Below, piece after piece: positions 1-8,211 of a DNA stretch of 64,000 bases. Made by a program: the position numbers and the translations under genes. The stretch is from assembly GCF_014646295.1 (NCBI RefSeq), contig NZ_BMNE01000002.1:436595-500594 (forward strand), read 5' to 3'. Every line of letters starts with the position of its first letter. Position 1 is the first letter of the stretch. The DNA comes from Nocardia rhizosphaerihabitans (GTDB lineage: Bacteria; Actinomycetota; Actinomycetes; Mycobacteriales; Mycobacteriaceae). The notes under the pieces are model-generated. The model was not told the origin of the DNA. It worked only from the letters and a program-made list of their open reading frames with translations, and ran no database searches.

Positions 1-1
1 A

Positions 2-511
2 GAGGCCGACATCGCGACCTCGGCCGGTGTCGCCGCAGGCATCGACCTCGCGCTCGCGCTGGTGGCGGAGGATCTCGGCAGTTCGATCGCGCGTCAGGTC
101 GCGCAGGGGCTGCTGGTCTATCTGCAGCGTTCCGGTGGGCAGACCCAGTTCTCGACGCCGTTGCGCGCGGCCGCGTCGCCGCCGGGACCGGTGCGCGCGG
201 TGACCGATCTCATCGCGCGGGATCCGGCGAAGCGGCACAGCGTGCAGGAACTCGCGCGGCACGTCAACGTGAGTCCGCGCCATCTCACCCGGCTCTTCAC
301 CGAGGAGGTCGGGCTCAGCCCGGCCGAGTACGCGGCGAGCGTACGGTTCGATCTCGCCCGCGCCCGGCTGGAGGCGGGCAGCTCGGTGAGCCGGGCCGCC
401 GCCGACGCGGGGTTCGCCAGCGCCGAGGCGTTGCGGCGGGCCTTCCTCGCACGGCTCGGCGTGTCGCCCTCGGACTACCGGCGGAGATTCAAGTCGGGGG
501 CGACCGCCTAG
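2..511 (+). CDS. AraC-family transcriptional regulator with DJ-1/PfpI-like N-domain, 5' truncated
   Basis: The frame is open from the window edge, so this is the C-terminal 169 residues of a longer regulator; a GTG at 62 is internal. The first residues read TSAGVAAGIDLALALV, the end of a DJ-1/PfpI (class I glutamine amidotransferase-like) sensor domain. They are followed by a linker and a two-helix-turn-helix AraC domain, whose VSPRHLTRLF and GVSPSDYRRRF segments are typical. Regulators of this FtrA-like type usually control a neighbouring catabolic or stress gene, but the target lies upstream of the window. It converges on the PH-like membrane gene with a 14-base gap. Confidence 0.85.
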   Translation, partial: EADIATSAGVAAGIDLALALVAEDLGSSIARQVAQGLLVYLQRSGGQTQFSTPLRAAASPPGPVRAVTDLIARDPAKRHSVQELARHVNVSPRHLTRLFTEEVGLSPAEYAASVRFDLARARLEAGSSVSRAAADAGFASAEALRRAFLARLGVSPSDYRRRFKSGATA

Positions 512-525
512 CTCGGAGGACGCCG

Positions 526-1053
526 TCAGCGCGAGGTCGGCGGGGCGATCTGCCAGTGCTGGTTCAGCGCGCCCGCGATCTCGGGGAGCACGGTGATCGG
601 AATCCGCTTGGCGCGCAACATCTCCCGGATCTCGGTCACCTGTTCGCGTTTGCGCATGTCGTAGGCGCCTGCGACCGGGCCGACCACCGGCGGGATGGAC
701 AGAAGGACCAGTTCGTCGGTGGTCTCGCCGGTCAGGTCGAGGGCCAGCGCCCAGCGGGACCGCTCGTCGAGGGTGAAGCGGCCACCGACGACGCGGTCCC
801 ACGGCACCGTCGCCGAGCGGAACGGGGTCCTGGCGTAGATCGCGTGCTCGGTGAGCTCGACGACATCACGCACGAACAGCGCGACGCCCGCCGCGATCCC
901 GGCGATCGCGCCGACGAGGATCCCGGTGACGACCCGGTTCACCCCGAACATCGCCAGGAACATCCCGACGACGCCCGTGGTGGCCAGCAGCCCGATCAGG
1001 CAATAGAACAGGCTCCGACCAGCGGGCACGACACCGGCACGCACGACCGCCAT
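526..1053 (-). CDS. Two-TM membrane protein with PH-like cytoplasmic domain
   Basis: A 175-residue protein with two closely spaced N-terminal membrane segments (about residues 14-34 and 38-58) and a beta-rich C-terminal domain resembling bacterial PH-like domains. The ATG at 1053 is chosen because GAGGGAGG lies just upstream; a longer start at 1071 would cover that ribosome-binding site. It is last in a minus-strand run after DyP peroxidase and encapsulin, with a 57-base gap, and could be co-transcribed with them. The function is not recognised. A link to the nanocompartment rests only on position. Confidence 0.7.
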   Translation of the reverse strand: MAVVRAGVVPAGRSLFYCLIGLLATTGVVGMFLAMFGVNRVVTGILVGAIAGIAAGVALFVRDVVELTEHAIYARTPFRSATVPWDRVVGGRFTLDERSRWALALDLTGETTDELVLLSIPPVVGPVAGAYDMRKREQVTEIREMLRAKRIPITVLPEIAGALNQHWQIAPPTSR

Positions 1054-1110
1054 GCGAACCTCCCTCTCCACGACTCGCGGCCCACCCTAGCGGTGGTCAC
1101 CGCGCCGCGA

Positions 1111-1908
1111 TCACGAGCCGAGCGAAACCGCCGCTTCGGAGGTCTCCACGAGGAAGGTGAAGGACTCCTGGAAGTACAGCTGCACGGTCTCGGCGTCGTG
1201 GCTGAGGTAGCCGATCGACAGATCCTGACCGAGGGCCAGCTCGAAGTCGCCGCCGCGGGTGGTGAGCGCGAAACCACCGCTGATCGCGGGCGCCCAGATG
1301 ATCTCCCCGTCGATCAGCCGCTCGATGTGGGTGCGGATCGGGTGACCGTGATCGGAGGTCTCGCTGACCTGCGTGTACAGCTCGGCGCTGAGCACCACCG
1401 AGTACGGGCCCTGCACACCGGCCAGGCGCAGCCCGGTGAGCGCGTGCGAGATCGCGTCGGGAATGTCGACGACATTGCCCGGCAGCTCGACCGGTTCGTT
1501 GGACGCGGCGGCGCGGATGCCGGTGATGCCCGCGGCGGCGTAGCTCTCGAAGATCGCGCGATCCTCGGCGAAGGCGATCTTCTGGGCCGCGGCCTTGAGG
1601 TTGTCCAAGTCGGCGTCGCCGGCGCCGCGCTCGACGTCGTCGAGTTCCTGGCGGGACAGGGTGAACGGCACGCGGAGTTCGATCAGCGGCTGCACCACCC
1701 GCTGATGCGCCAGCACGCCGTCGTCAGGGGAGGAGATCTTGGTCAGCCTGCCGCGGTTGAGCGCCGAGTAGGCGAACCCGTGCGGGCCGGACACGTCGAC
1801 GACCCGGCGACCCGCGATATTGCGCTTGAACGTGCGGGTGGCCTCTTCTTCGATCTGTGCCCAGGCCTCGCTGCTGATCGGCGCGAGTTCGCGATGCAGG
1901 TTGTTCAT
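1111..1908 (-). CDS. Family 1 encapsulin nanocompartment shell protein
   Basis: A 265-residue protein of the linocin M18/CFP29 family, with the HK97-like fold that self-assembles into an icosahedral shell in the cytoplasm. The N-terminus (MNNLHRELAPIS, then a helix rich in acidic residues) and the C-terminal SFTFLVETSEAAVSL segment are characteristic. It begins directly after the DyP peroxidase stop; the Shine-Dalgarno AGGAG lies inside the last DyP codons, which implies coupled translation. The upstream peroxidase carries a C-terminal docking peptide, so it is the expected cargo. The M. tuberculosis counterpart is Cfp29 (Rv0798c) with DyP (Rv0799c). Confidence 0.95.
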   Translation of the reverse strand: MNNLHRELAPISSEAWAQIEEEATRTFKRNIAGRRVVDVSGPHGFAYSALNRGRLTKISSPDDGVLAHQRVVQPLIELRVPFTLSRQELDDVERGAGDADLDNLKAAAQKIAFAEDRAIFESYAAAGITGIRAAASNEPVELPGNVVDIPDAISHALTGLRLAGVQGPYSVVLSAELYTQVSETSDHGHPIRTHIERLIDGEIIWAPAISGGFALTTRGGDFELALGQDLSIGYLSHDAETVQLYFQESFTFLVETSEAAVSLGS

Positions 1909-2970
1909 TCAGATACTCCTTTTCATCGAGCCGATGGCGAGCGAGCCGTCGGAGTCGGCTGCTGCGGCGTTCGCCTGTTCCACCGGGGCGAATTCGGGCA
2001 GGGAATCGGACTCGTCTTCGGTGGCGACGGATTCGGGTGCGTCGGGCAGGTCGTCGAGGAAATCGACGGTGGGGGTGAAGAACAGGGTGCCGGTGACCGC
2101 GAAGGAGAAGTCGAGGATGCGGTCGTAGGCGGCCTCGTCGGTGCCGAGGAACATCCGTTCGAGCATGCGCTCGGTGACGCTCGGGGTCGCGGCGTAGGCG
2201 ATGTAGTACGTGCCGAACTCGCCGGTGCCGATGGTGCCGAACGGCATATTGGCGCGCATGATCTGGCGCTCGGTGCCGTCGGGGTCGACCAGGGTGTTGA
2301 CCGCCACGTGCGAGTCGGCCGGTTTCACGTCGTCGGGCAGTTCGTAGTCGGCGAGCTTGGTTCGCCCGATCACCCGCTCCTGCTCCTCGATCGACAGCGC
2401 GTTCCACTGGTCGAGCGGGTGGGTGTACTTCTGCACGATCACGTAGCTGCCGCCGGTGAATTCGGGGTCCTCGTCGCCGATCAGCGCCGCCGACGCCGCG
2501 GCCTTGCCCTCGGGGTTCTCGGTGCCGTCGACGAATCCGAGCAGGTCGCGCTGTTCGAAGTAGCGGAAGCCGACGGTCTCGTCGACGATCGTCGCCGCGC
2601 CACGCAGCCGCTCGCCGATCACCATGGCCAGCTCGAAGCACGGGCCCTGGGTCTCGCCCCTGATGTGGAAGAGCAGGTCGCCAGGGGTGGCCGGCGCACT
2701 GTGGATCGGGCCGTTGTAGCCGGGAAACTCGTGCAGCTCAGCGGGTTTCGGGCCGACGAAGAGCCGGTCCCAGGCGGACGAGCCGATCGAGGTGACACAG
2801 GAGAGTCCGTCGCCGGGAACCCGGAAGCTGACCGAACGCCGTAATCCGGTGATGTCGGACAGCAGGTCGCGAACCGCCGACTCGCCGCCTTCATCGATGG
2901 TGGCGACGAGGAAAATCGCGGCAGGCGTGAGTGGATCGAGGATCGGCTGTGGCTCACCCATGGCGTCCAC
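1909..2970 (-). CDS. DyP-type heme peroxidase, encapsulin cargo
   Basis: A 353-residue dye-decolourising peroxidase. It has the GFVDG motif at 145-149 with distal Asp148, the proximal heme ligand His221 in a DSHVAVNT context and distal Arg239. These match Rhodococcus DypB residues D153/H226/R244 at a constant offset. After an acidic, Ala-rich linker (about 305-340) the protein ends in DGSLAIGSMKRS, a close match to the encapsulin targeting peptide. GTG at 2970 is preferred because GGAG lies 7 bases upstream; the internal ATG at 2961 is too far from it. It is translationally coupled to the shell gene. The reaction is H2O2-dependent oxidation; the natural substrate is unknown. Confidence 0.95.
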   Translation of the reverse strand: MDAMGEPQPILDPLTPAAIFLVATIDEGGESAVRDLLSDITGLRRSVSFRVPGDGLSCVTSIGSSAWDRLFVGPKPAELHEFPGYNGPIHSAPATPGDLLFHIRGETQGPCFELAMVIGERLRGAATIVDETVGFRYFEQRDLLGFVDGTENPEGKAAASAALIGDEDPEFTGGSYVIVQKYTHPLDQWNALSIEEQERVIGRTKLADYELPDDVKPADSHVAVNTLVDPDGTERQIMRANMPFGTIGTGEFGTYYIAYAATPSVTERMLERMFLGTDEAAYDRILDFSFAVTGTLFFTPTVDFLDDLPDAPESVATEDESDSLPEFAPVEQANAAAADSDGSLAIGSMKRSI

Positions 2971-3046
2971 AGTACGGCTCCGGGCCGACAGGTTCGATCG
3001 GTGCCCTGGTGTGTCAGCGCATTCCGGGCGACCGGCGCCCGGTGAC

Positions 3047-3373
3047 CTACTTCGCGACGGTCAGCAGAAAGGCCACGTTATCGATGGCTTTGACGCTGTG
3101 CCGGGCGCGCGGGACCACGATCAGATCACCGGCCGAGCCTTTCCATTCGTCGGTGCCCGCGATCAGGATCAGCGTGCCGGTGAGGACCTGGATCGTGGCA
3201 TCGCCCGCGTTGTCGTGCTCGGCCAGGCTCTGGCCCTCGGCCAGGGCGACGACGGTCTGGCGCAACACATGAGTGTGGCCGCCGATGACGGTCTGCGAAC
3301 TCCGGCCGCTCGTCGAGGTGGCCGCCAGCTTCAGCTGTTGACGGGCCACCGCGGTCAGCGATTTCTTGTCCAT
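3047..3373 (-). CDS. Small cupin-domain protein
   Basis: A 108-residue single-domain cupin_2 protein. The HDNAGDATIQVLTG stretch followed by GDLIVVPRARHSV gives the two cupin motifs, but metal-ligand histidines are only partly conserved (H at the start of motif 1 and H in ARHSV). Proteins of this size are often sensors or quercetin/LuxR-type cupins of unknown substrate. It lies between dfrA and the DyP gene on the same strand, 101 bases after dfrA and 76 bases before the peroxidase start, so it may belong to either transcript. No specific function can be assigned. Confidence 0.8.
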   Translation of the reverse strand: MDKKSLTAVARQQLKLAATSTSGRSSQTVIGGHTHVLRQTVVALAEGQSLAEHDNAGDATIQVLTGTLILIAGTDEWKGSAGDLIVVPRARHSVKAIDNVAFLLTVAK

Positions 3374-3474
3374 GACATCGCGCCTTTCGCAGGCTCTCGC
3401 GGGCTGGTATCCAGGAGTATGCCCGAGACCGTGCCCGCGGTCGGGCGTTTCGGGCGACCGTTAGCCAAGCGTTG

Positions 3475-3963
3475 TCAGTGCCGGGTGTAGTGGCGAATCC
3501 GGTACCGGAGACCGGTTTTCGACTCCTGCCACGGGGTTTCGGGCGCGTGCCACTCGGGTCCGATGGCCGGGGCGAAGGCATCACCCTCGACGGTCGTGTC
3601 GACCTCGGTGACCAGCAGCGATGTGGCCAGCGGGAGCGCGGCGCGATAGATCTCGCCGCCACCTGCCACCCACACGTCGACATCGCCCGCGATCGCCAGC
3701 GCGTCGGGCAGTGAGCCCGCGCGTTCGGCGCCCTCGGCTGCCCAATCGGTCTGGCGGGTGACCACGATGTTGCGGCGCCCGGCCAGCGGACGGAACGCGG
3801 CGGGCAGCGAATCCCAGGTGCGCCTGCCCATGATCACCGGGTGCCCCATGGTGGTGTCCCGGAAATTGGCCATGTCCTCGGGCAGGCGCCACGGGATGGT
3901 GTTGTCGACGCCGATGACGCCGTCGGCGGTCTGCGCCCAGATCAGGTTGATACCGCGACTCAC
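3475..3963 (-). CDS. dfrA: Dihydrofolate reductase
   Basis: A 162-residue DHFR that reduces dihydrofolate to tetrahydrofolate with NADPH. The N-terminal [21 protein letters not shown] and the [13 protein letters not shown] segments are diagnostic, and [14 protein letters not shown] gives the nucleotide-binding loop. The start is a GTG whose last bases overlap the thyA stop (GTGA), the classic coupled thyA-dfrA arrangement of Mycobacteriales. The two enzymes cooperate: ThyA makes dihydrofolate, which DfrA recycles. No signs of resistance-type alteration can be judged by eye. Confidence 0.96.
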   Translation of the reverse strand: MSRGINLIWAQTADGVIGVDNTIPWRLPEDMANFRDTTMGHPVIMGRRTWDSLPAAFRPLAGRRNIVVTRQTDWAAEGAERAGSLPDALAIAGDVDVWVAGGGEIYRAALPLATSLLVTEVDTTVEGDAFAPAIGPEWHAPETPWQESKTGLRYRIRHYTRH

Positions 3964-4763
3964 ACCGCCACCGGCGCCTTGATGGCCGGGTGGTGCTGGT
4001 AGCCGGTGAGCTCGACGTCGTCGTAGGTGTAGTCGAACAGGCTCGGCGCCGCGCGCAGGTGCATGGTCGGGAACGGGTACGGCTCCCGGGAGAGCTGTTC
4101 GCGCACCTGCGCGACGTGGTTGTCGTAGATGTGCACGTCGCCGCCGGTCCAGATGAACTCGCCGGGTTCCAGCTCGGTCTGCTGGGCCATCATCAGGGTG
4201 AGCAGGGCGTAGCTGGCGATATTGAACGGCACGCCGAGGAACAGGTCGGCGCTGCGCTGATACAGCTGGCACGACAGCTTGCCGTCGGCGACGTAGAACT
4301 GGAAGAAGGCGTGGCACGGCGCCAGCGCCATCTTGTCCAGGTCGGCCACGTTCCAGGCCGAGACGATCATCCGGCGCGAATCCGGATCGGTGCGCAGGGT
4401 GTGCAGGACCTGGGCGATCTGGTCGATGTGGGTGCCGTCGGGGGTCGGCCACGAACGCCACTGCACGCCGTAGACCGGGCCGAGCTCGCCCTTGGCGTCG
4501 GCCCATTCGTCCCAGATGGTGACGCCGTGTTCGCGCAGCCAGGACACATTGGAATCGCCGCGCAGGAACCACAGCAGTTCGTAGACGATCGACTTGAGGT
4601 GGACCCGCTTGGTGGTGATCAGCGGGAAGCTCTCGGCCAGGTCGTAGCGCAGCTGATGACCGAAGATGCTGCGGGTTCCGGTGCCGGTGCGATCGGCTTT
4701 GGGCGTGCCGTGCTCCAGCACGTGCCGGAGCAGGTCCTCGTACTGTGTGTCAGGGGTGGCCAC
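3960..4763 (-). CDS. thyA: Thymidylate synthase
   Basis: A 267-residue enzyme converting dUMP and methylene-tetrahydrofolate to dTMP and dihydrofolate. The catalytic Cys150 lies in [11 protein letters not shown]; the N-terminal DRTGTGTRS phosphate-binding loop and the C-terminal [10 protein letters not shown] are intact. The GTG start ([12 protein letters not shown]) is fixed by homology with mycobacterial ThyA; the frame stays open far upstream but is not homologous there. Only 45 bases separate it from the divergent cobF, so both promoters must be very compact or leaderless. It overlaps dfrA by 4 bases. Confidence 0.97.
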   Translation of the reverse strand: MATPDTQYEDLLRHVLEHGTPKADRTGTGTRSIFGHQLRYDLAESFPLITTKRVHLKSIVYELLWFLRGDSNVSWLREHGVTIWDEWADAKGELGPVYGVQWRSWPTPDGTHIDQIAQVLHTLRTDPDSRRMIVSAWNVADLDKMALAPCHAFFQFYVADGKLSCQLYQRSADLFLGVPFNIASYALLTLMMAQQTELEPGEFIWTGGDVHIYDNHVAQVREQLSREPYPFPTMHLRAAPSLFDYTYDDVELTGYQHHPAIKAPVAV

Positions 4764-4808
4764 GCCTGGCGATTCTACGGTGCACGACACCTGGCAAGCT
4801 CTCCGCGT

Positions 4809-5549
4809 ATGCGCAAGCTCTACGTGATCGGCATCGGTGCCGGAGACCCCGACCAGGTGACGATGCAGGCAGTCAAGGCCATGCGACACGCCGACGCCTT
4901 CTTCGTCATCGGCAAGGGCGCCGAGAAGCAGGAACTGGTCGACGTGCGCACCGCGATCCTGGCCGCGCACGTCGACGGACCGCACCGGATCATCGAGATC
5001 ACCGACCCGCCGCGCGACCGCACCCCCGACGACTACGCCGGCGTCGTCCAGGACTGGCACGAACGCCGCGCCGAGCTGCTCGAGGCCGCGTTCGACCAGG
5101 TGGACGGGGTCGGCGCGATCCTGGTGTGGGGCGATCCCGCGCTCTACGACAGCACTCTGCGGATGGTCGAGCACGTGCTGGCCCGCGGCCGCACCGCGTT
5201 CGACTACGAGGTGATCCCCGGTGTCACCAGCGTCGCCGCGCTGGCCGCCCGGCATCGCATGGTGCTGCACCGGATCGGTGAGCCCGTCCACGTCACCACC
5301 GGCCGCCGGTTGCGCGAGGAAGGTCTCGGGGCGGGCTCGACGGTGGTGATGCTCGACGGCGACTGCTCGTTCACCGAGATCCCCGGCGACGACGTGCACA
5401 TCTGGTGGGGCGCCTACCTGGGCATGCCCGACGAGACCCTGATCGAGGGCCCGCTGCGCGAGGTGGAACAGCGGATCGTGACCCGCCGCGCGGAACTGCG
5501 CGCCGCCAAGGGCTGGATCATGGACGTCTATCTCCTGCGGGGGCGCTGA
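4809..5549 (+). CDS. cobF: Precorrin-6A synthase (deacetylating)
   Basis: A 246-residue SAM-dependent methyltransferase of the aerobic cobalamin pathway, methylating C-1 of precorrin-5 with loss of acetate. It has the tetrapyrrole methylase fold: N-terminal [14 protein letters not shown], the VWGDPALYD motif and the [15 protein letters not shown] segment. The CobF-specific C-terminal [18 protein letters not shown] is present. It stands alone here, divergent from thyA, as is common in actinobacteria where cob genes are scattered. No cobalamin riboswitch fits in the 45-base upstream gap. Confidence 0.93.
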   Translation: MRKLYVIGIGAGDPDQVTMQAVKAMRHADAFFVIGKGAEKQELVDVRTAILAAHVDGPHRIIEITDPPRDRTPDDYAGVVQDWHERRAELLEAAFDQVDGVGAILVWGDPALYDSTLRMVEHVLARGRTAFDYEVIPGVTSVAALAARHRMVLHRIGEPVHVTTGRRLREEGLGAGSTVVMLDGDCSFTEIPGDDVHIWWGAYLGMPDETLIEGPLREVEQRIVTRRAELRAAKGWIMDVYLLRGR

Positions 5550-5588
5550 CGCCCGCGAACACGCGGCGCCGGCCGCTAAAATGGCACA

Positions 5589-6458
5589 GTGCCCGAGCTA
5601 CCCGAGGTAGAGGCGCTGGCGCAGTTCCTGCGGGATCATGCGGTCGGCGCGGTGGTGGGGCGTGTCGACGTGGCCGCGTTGAGCGCGGTGAAGACGTTCG
5701 ACCCGCCGGTCACGGCGCTGTCCGGGCGCGATGTCACCGGGGCGGGGCGGTGGGGGAAGTTCCTCGGGATGGATTGCGGCGGGCTGTGGATGATCACGCA
5801 CCTGTCGCGCGGCGGCTGGCTGCGGTGGGTGGACGAGCCGAATCCGTTGCCGCCCAAGCCGGGCGGTAAGTCGCCGCTGGCCTTGCGGGTGCATTTCTTC
5901 ACGCCGGAGGGCGCGACGCCCTCGATCGATCTGACCGAGGCGGGGACGAAGAAGCGGCTTGCGGTCTATGTCGTCGACGATCCGAAGGCCGTGCCCGGTA
6001 TCGCGCGGCTCGGGCCGGACGCGCTGGCGGTGACCGAGGACGAGTTCGCCGCGCTGCTGAAGGGCACGTCGCAGCGGATCAAGACGGCGCTGGTGGATCA
6101 GACGCTGCTCGCCGGTATCGGCAACGCCTACTCCGACGAGATCCTGCACACCGCCAAGATCTCGCCGTTCGCCAATACGAAAACACTTTCGGCGGACACG
6201 GTTTCGCAGTTGTACACCGCCATGCGCGAGGTGCTGCTCGATGCCGTCGACCGGTCGGTCGGGCAGGACGCGGCCCGGCTCAAGGGCGAGAAGCGTTCGG
6301 GCATGCGGGTCCACGCGCGGACCGGACAGCCGTGCCCGGTCTGTGGTGACACCGTGCGCGAGGTGTCCTACGCGGAGCGGTCCTTCCAGTACTGCGCCAC
6401 CTGCCAGACCGGCGGCAAGGTGCTCGCCGACCGGCGGATGTCGCGTCTGCTCAAGTAG
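5589..6458 (+). CDS. Fpg/Nei-family DNA glycosylase
   Basis: A 289-residue base-excision repair glycosylase/AP lyase. GTG at 5589 gives the required N-terminus PELPEVE, where Pro is the catalytic amine after Met removal. The helix-two-turn-helix region contains [18 protein letters not shown], and a C-terminal zinc finger has CPVC and CATC pairs (about 250-271). The arrangement resembles the actinobacterial Fpg2-like group, such as Rv0944 near M. tuberculosis pgi, more than classic MutM. Substrate preference (8-oxoG or oxidised pyrimidines) cannot be read from sequence. It converges on the flavoprotein with one base between stops. Confidence 0.9.
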   Translation: MPELPEVEALAQFLRDHAVGAVVGRVDVAALSAVKTFDPPVTALSGRDVTGAGRWGKFLGMDCGGLWMITHLSRGGWLRWVDEPNPLPPKPGGKSPLALRVHFFTPEGATPSIDLTEAGTKKRLAVYVVDDPKAVPGIARLGPDALAVTEDEFAALLKGTSQRIKTALVDQTLLAGIGNAYSDEILHTAKISPFANTKTLSADTVSQLYTAMREVLLDAVDRSVGQDAARLKGEKRSGMRVHARTGQPCPVCGDTVREVSYAERSFQYCATCQTGGKVLADRRMSRLLK

Positions 6459-6459
6459 C

Positions 6460-7902
6460 TCACCGCTTTTCGCGCCACGCTTCCAGCAGGCGCAGCCAGA
6501 ACTCGCTGACCGCGGGGAATGCGGGTACCGCATGCCACAGCGTCTCCAGCGGAACCCGGCCGACCACCGCGATGGTCGCCGCGTGCAGCTGTTCGCCCAT
6601 GTCCGGGCCGACGAAGGTCGCGCCGAGCAACCGGTCGTCGGCGATGTCGACGACGAGTTTCGCGCGGCCCCGGAAGTCGTCGCGGGACAGGGCAGAGCCC
6701 GCCACGGCGATGTCCATCTCGACGGTGTCGACGGCGTGGCCCGCGGCGCGCGCCTCCTTTTCGGTGAGGCCGACGGAGGCCAGTTCCGGTGCGGTGTAGA
6801 CGACCTGCGGTATCTGCTGACGGTCGGCGCTCGCGGTGTAGCGCGGGCTGTCGAGGGGCTTGCCCTCGGCGCGGGCGGCGATCACGTCACCGCAGACCCT
6901 GGCCTGGTATTTGCCCATATGGGTCAGTGCCGCGCGGTGATTCACGTCGCCGACGGCATAGAGCCAGTCGCCGGGCACACCTCGGACGGTCAGCTGGTCG
7001 TCGACCTCGACATAGCCCGGGGGCAGGCCGACCGTGTCCAGGCCGAGCGCCTCGGTGGCAGGGGTGCGGCCGGTAGCGACGATCAGTTCGTCGACTTCGA
7101 TTTCCCCGTCGTCGAGGACGAGGGTGACCGGGCCGCCGTGGATGCGGCCGATGCCGGTGTCCTCGGGGTCGCGCCGGGAGACGAGGTGCGGTTCGGTGTG
7201 CAGCCGGACCGTGACGGCGCCGGTATCGCGCAGACCCCGCAACACCAGTTCGGCGGCGAAGGCCTCGGCGCGGGGGAGCAGGCGGTCGCCGCGGACCAGC
7301 ATGGTCACCTCTTCGGCGCCGAGTTCGGCCAGCCAGGTGGCGGCCTCGCAGGCGACCACACCGCCGCCGATGATCGCGACCCGGCGGGGGACAACGGTCA
7401 GGTTGGTGGCGTCGCGGGAGATCCACGGCAGTGCCTCGCGGACGCCGGGTATGCCGGGTATCGCGGCGGTGGTGCCGCTGGCCAGCACGACCGCGTGCCG
7501 GGCACGCAGGAGCTGGACGCCGTCGTCGGTCCCGACTTCGACGAGCCGTTCGCCGACGAGCCTGCCGGCACCGCGGACCGGGTCGATGCGGGCGGATTTC
7601 GCCCAGTCGACCTGGGAGGTGTCGTCGTGGTGGTGCACGAAACTGTCGCGGCGCGCGAGTACATCGCCGACCTGCGGACCGCTCGCGGTCAGGCCGGGCA
7701 TCGCTTGGCCGAGACCGAGGACGCTGCCGGTACGCAGCAGCGCCTTGCTGGGGATACACGCCCAGTAGCTGCATTCGCCGCCGAACAGTTCCCGTTCGAC
7801 GAGCGCGGCCGTGCGATCGCTGCCCGCGATGGCGTAGGCGGCGGCGTTCTCACCCGCCGGGCCCGCGCCGAGGACGATGACGTCGTATTCGGCGTCGGTC
7901 AC
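6460..7902 (-). CDS. FAD-dependent pyridine nucleotide-disulfide oxidoreductase
   Basis: A 480-residue class I flavoprotein disulfide reductase. It shows the FAD-binding GAGPAGENAA motif, the redox-active CSYWAC disulfide followed by IPSKALL, a second Rossmann fold (IIGGGVVACEAA) and the FAD-contacting YAVGDVNHRAALTH. The C-terminal dimer motif reads HAVPAFPAVSE: the second histidine of the usual HxH proton relay is Val, so this is probably not a true lipoamide dehydrogenase. A quinone or other reductase is more likely. GTG at 7902 overlaps the stop of the DUF2630 gene (GTGA), so the two are translated together. Confidence 0.88.
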   Translation of the reverse strand: MTDAEYDVIVLGAGPAGENAAAYAIAGSDRTAALVERELFGGECSYWACIPSKALLRTGSVLGLGQAMPGLTASGPQVGDVLARRDSFVHHHDDTSQVDWAKSARIDPVRGAGRLVGERLVEVGTDDGVQLLRARHAVVLASGTTAAIPGIPGVREALPWISRDATNLTVVPRRVAIIGGGVVACEAATWLAELGAEEVTMLVRGDRLLPRAEAFAAELVLRGLRDTGAVTVRLHTEPHLVSRRDPEDTGIGRIHGGPVTLVLDDGEIEVDELIVATGRTPATEALGLDTVGLPPGYVEVDDQLTVRGVPGDWLYAVGDVNHRAALTHMGKYQARVCGDVIAARAEGKPLDSPRYTASADRQQIPQVVYTAPELASVGLTEKEARAAGHAVDTVEMDIAVAGSALSRDDFRGRAKLVVDIADDRLLGATFVGPDMGEQLHAATIAVVGRVPLETLWHAVPAFPAVSEFWLRLLEAWREKR

Positions 7903-8144
7903 TGCAGATAGCCCTCGACCTCGCGCGGGGAACGCAGCGCGGTGTCGTCGGGTGACTCGGCGGAGCCGGAGCGGGCGCGGCGCTGCCGCAACAGATCCCA
8001 GGCCTGGTCGAGCATCACTTCCAGCTGGGCCAGCTGCTGGCGTTCGGCGACGGGATCGATCTTGCCCGCGGTGGCCTTGGCTCGCAGGGCGTGCTCGTCG
8101 TCGACCAGCTGTTTGATACGCGCCAGGATGTCCTGATCGTTCAT
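7899..8144 (-). CDS. DUF2630 family small protein
   Basis: An 81-residue, charged, mostly helical protein (MNDQDILARIKQLVDDEHALR, then LEVMLDQAWDLLRQRRA) matching the actinobacterial DUF2630 family of unknown function. It has no membrane segment or signal. The ATG at 8144 has a GGTGAG ribosome-binding site; upstream extension of the frame is not homologous. It is the first gene of a two-gene unit, overlapping the flavoprotein start by 4 bases, which suggests but does not prove a functional link with that reductase. Confidence 0.85.
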   Translation of the reverse strand: MNDQDILARIKQLVDDEHALRAKATAGKIDPVAERQQLAQLEVMLDQAWDLLRQRRARSGSAESPDDTALRSPREVEGYLQ

Positions 8145-8211
8145 GTGCTCACCACTTCGATGGTCGGAGGGGTAGTGCCTGAACCGCGACCCGCGCGGGT
8201 CTCGGTCCATG

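Noticed and set aside
556..2844. A 762-codon plus-strand open frame opposite the PH-like, encapsulin and DyP genes
   Set aside because: It is the GC-rich antisense shadow of recognised genes; its translation is rich in His, Arg and Asp with no domain, and the opposite strand has three clear families.
8190..8203. GACCCGCGCGGGTC palindrome between the DUF2630 and MocR genes
   Set aside because: Short, fully GC palindromes are frequent by chance in this composition. It lacks a T-run and is not clearly positioned for either gene.
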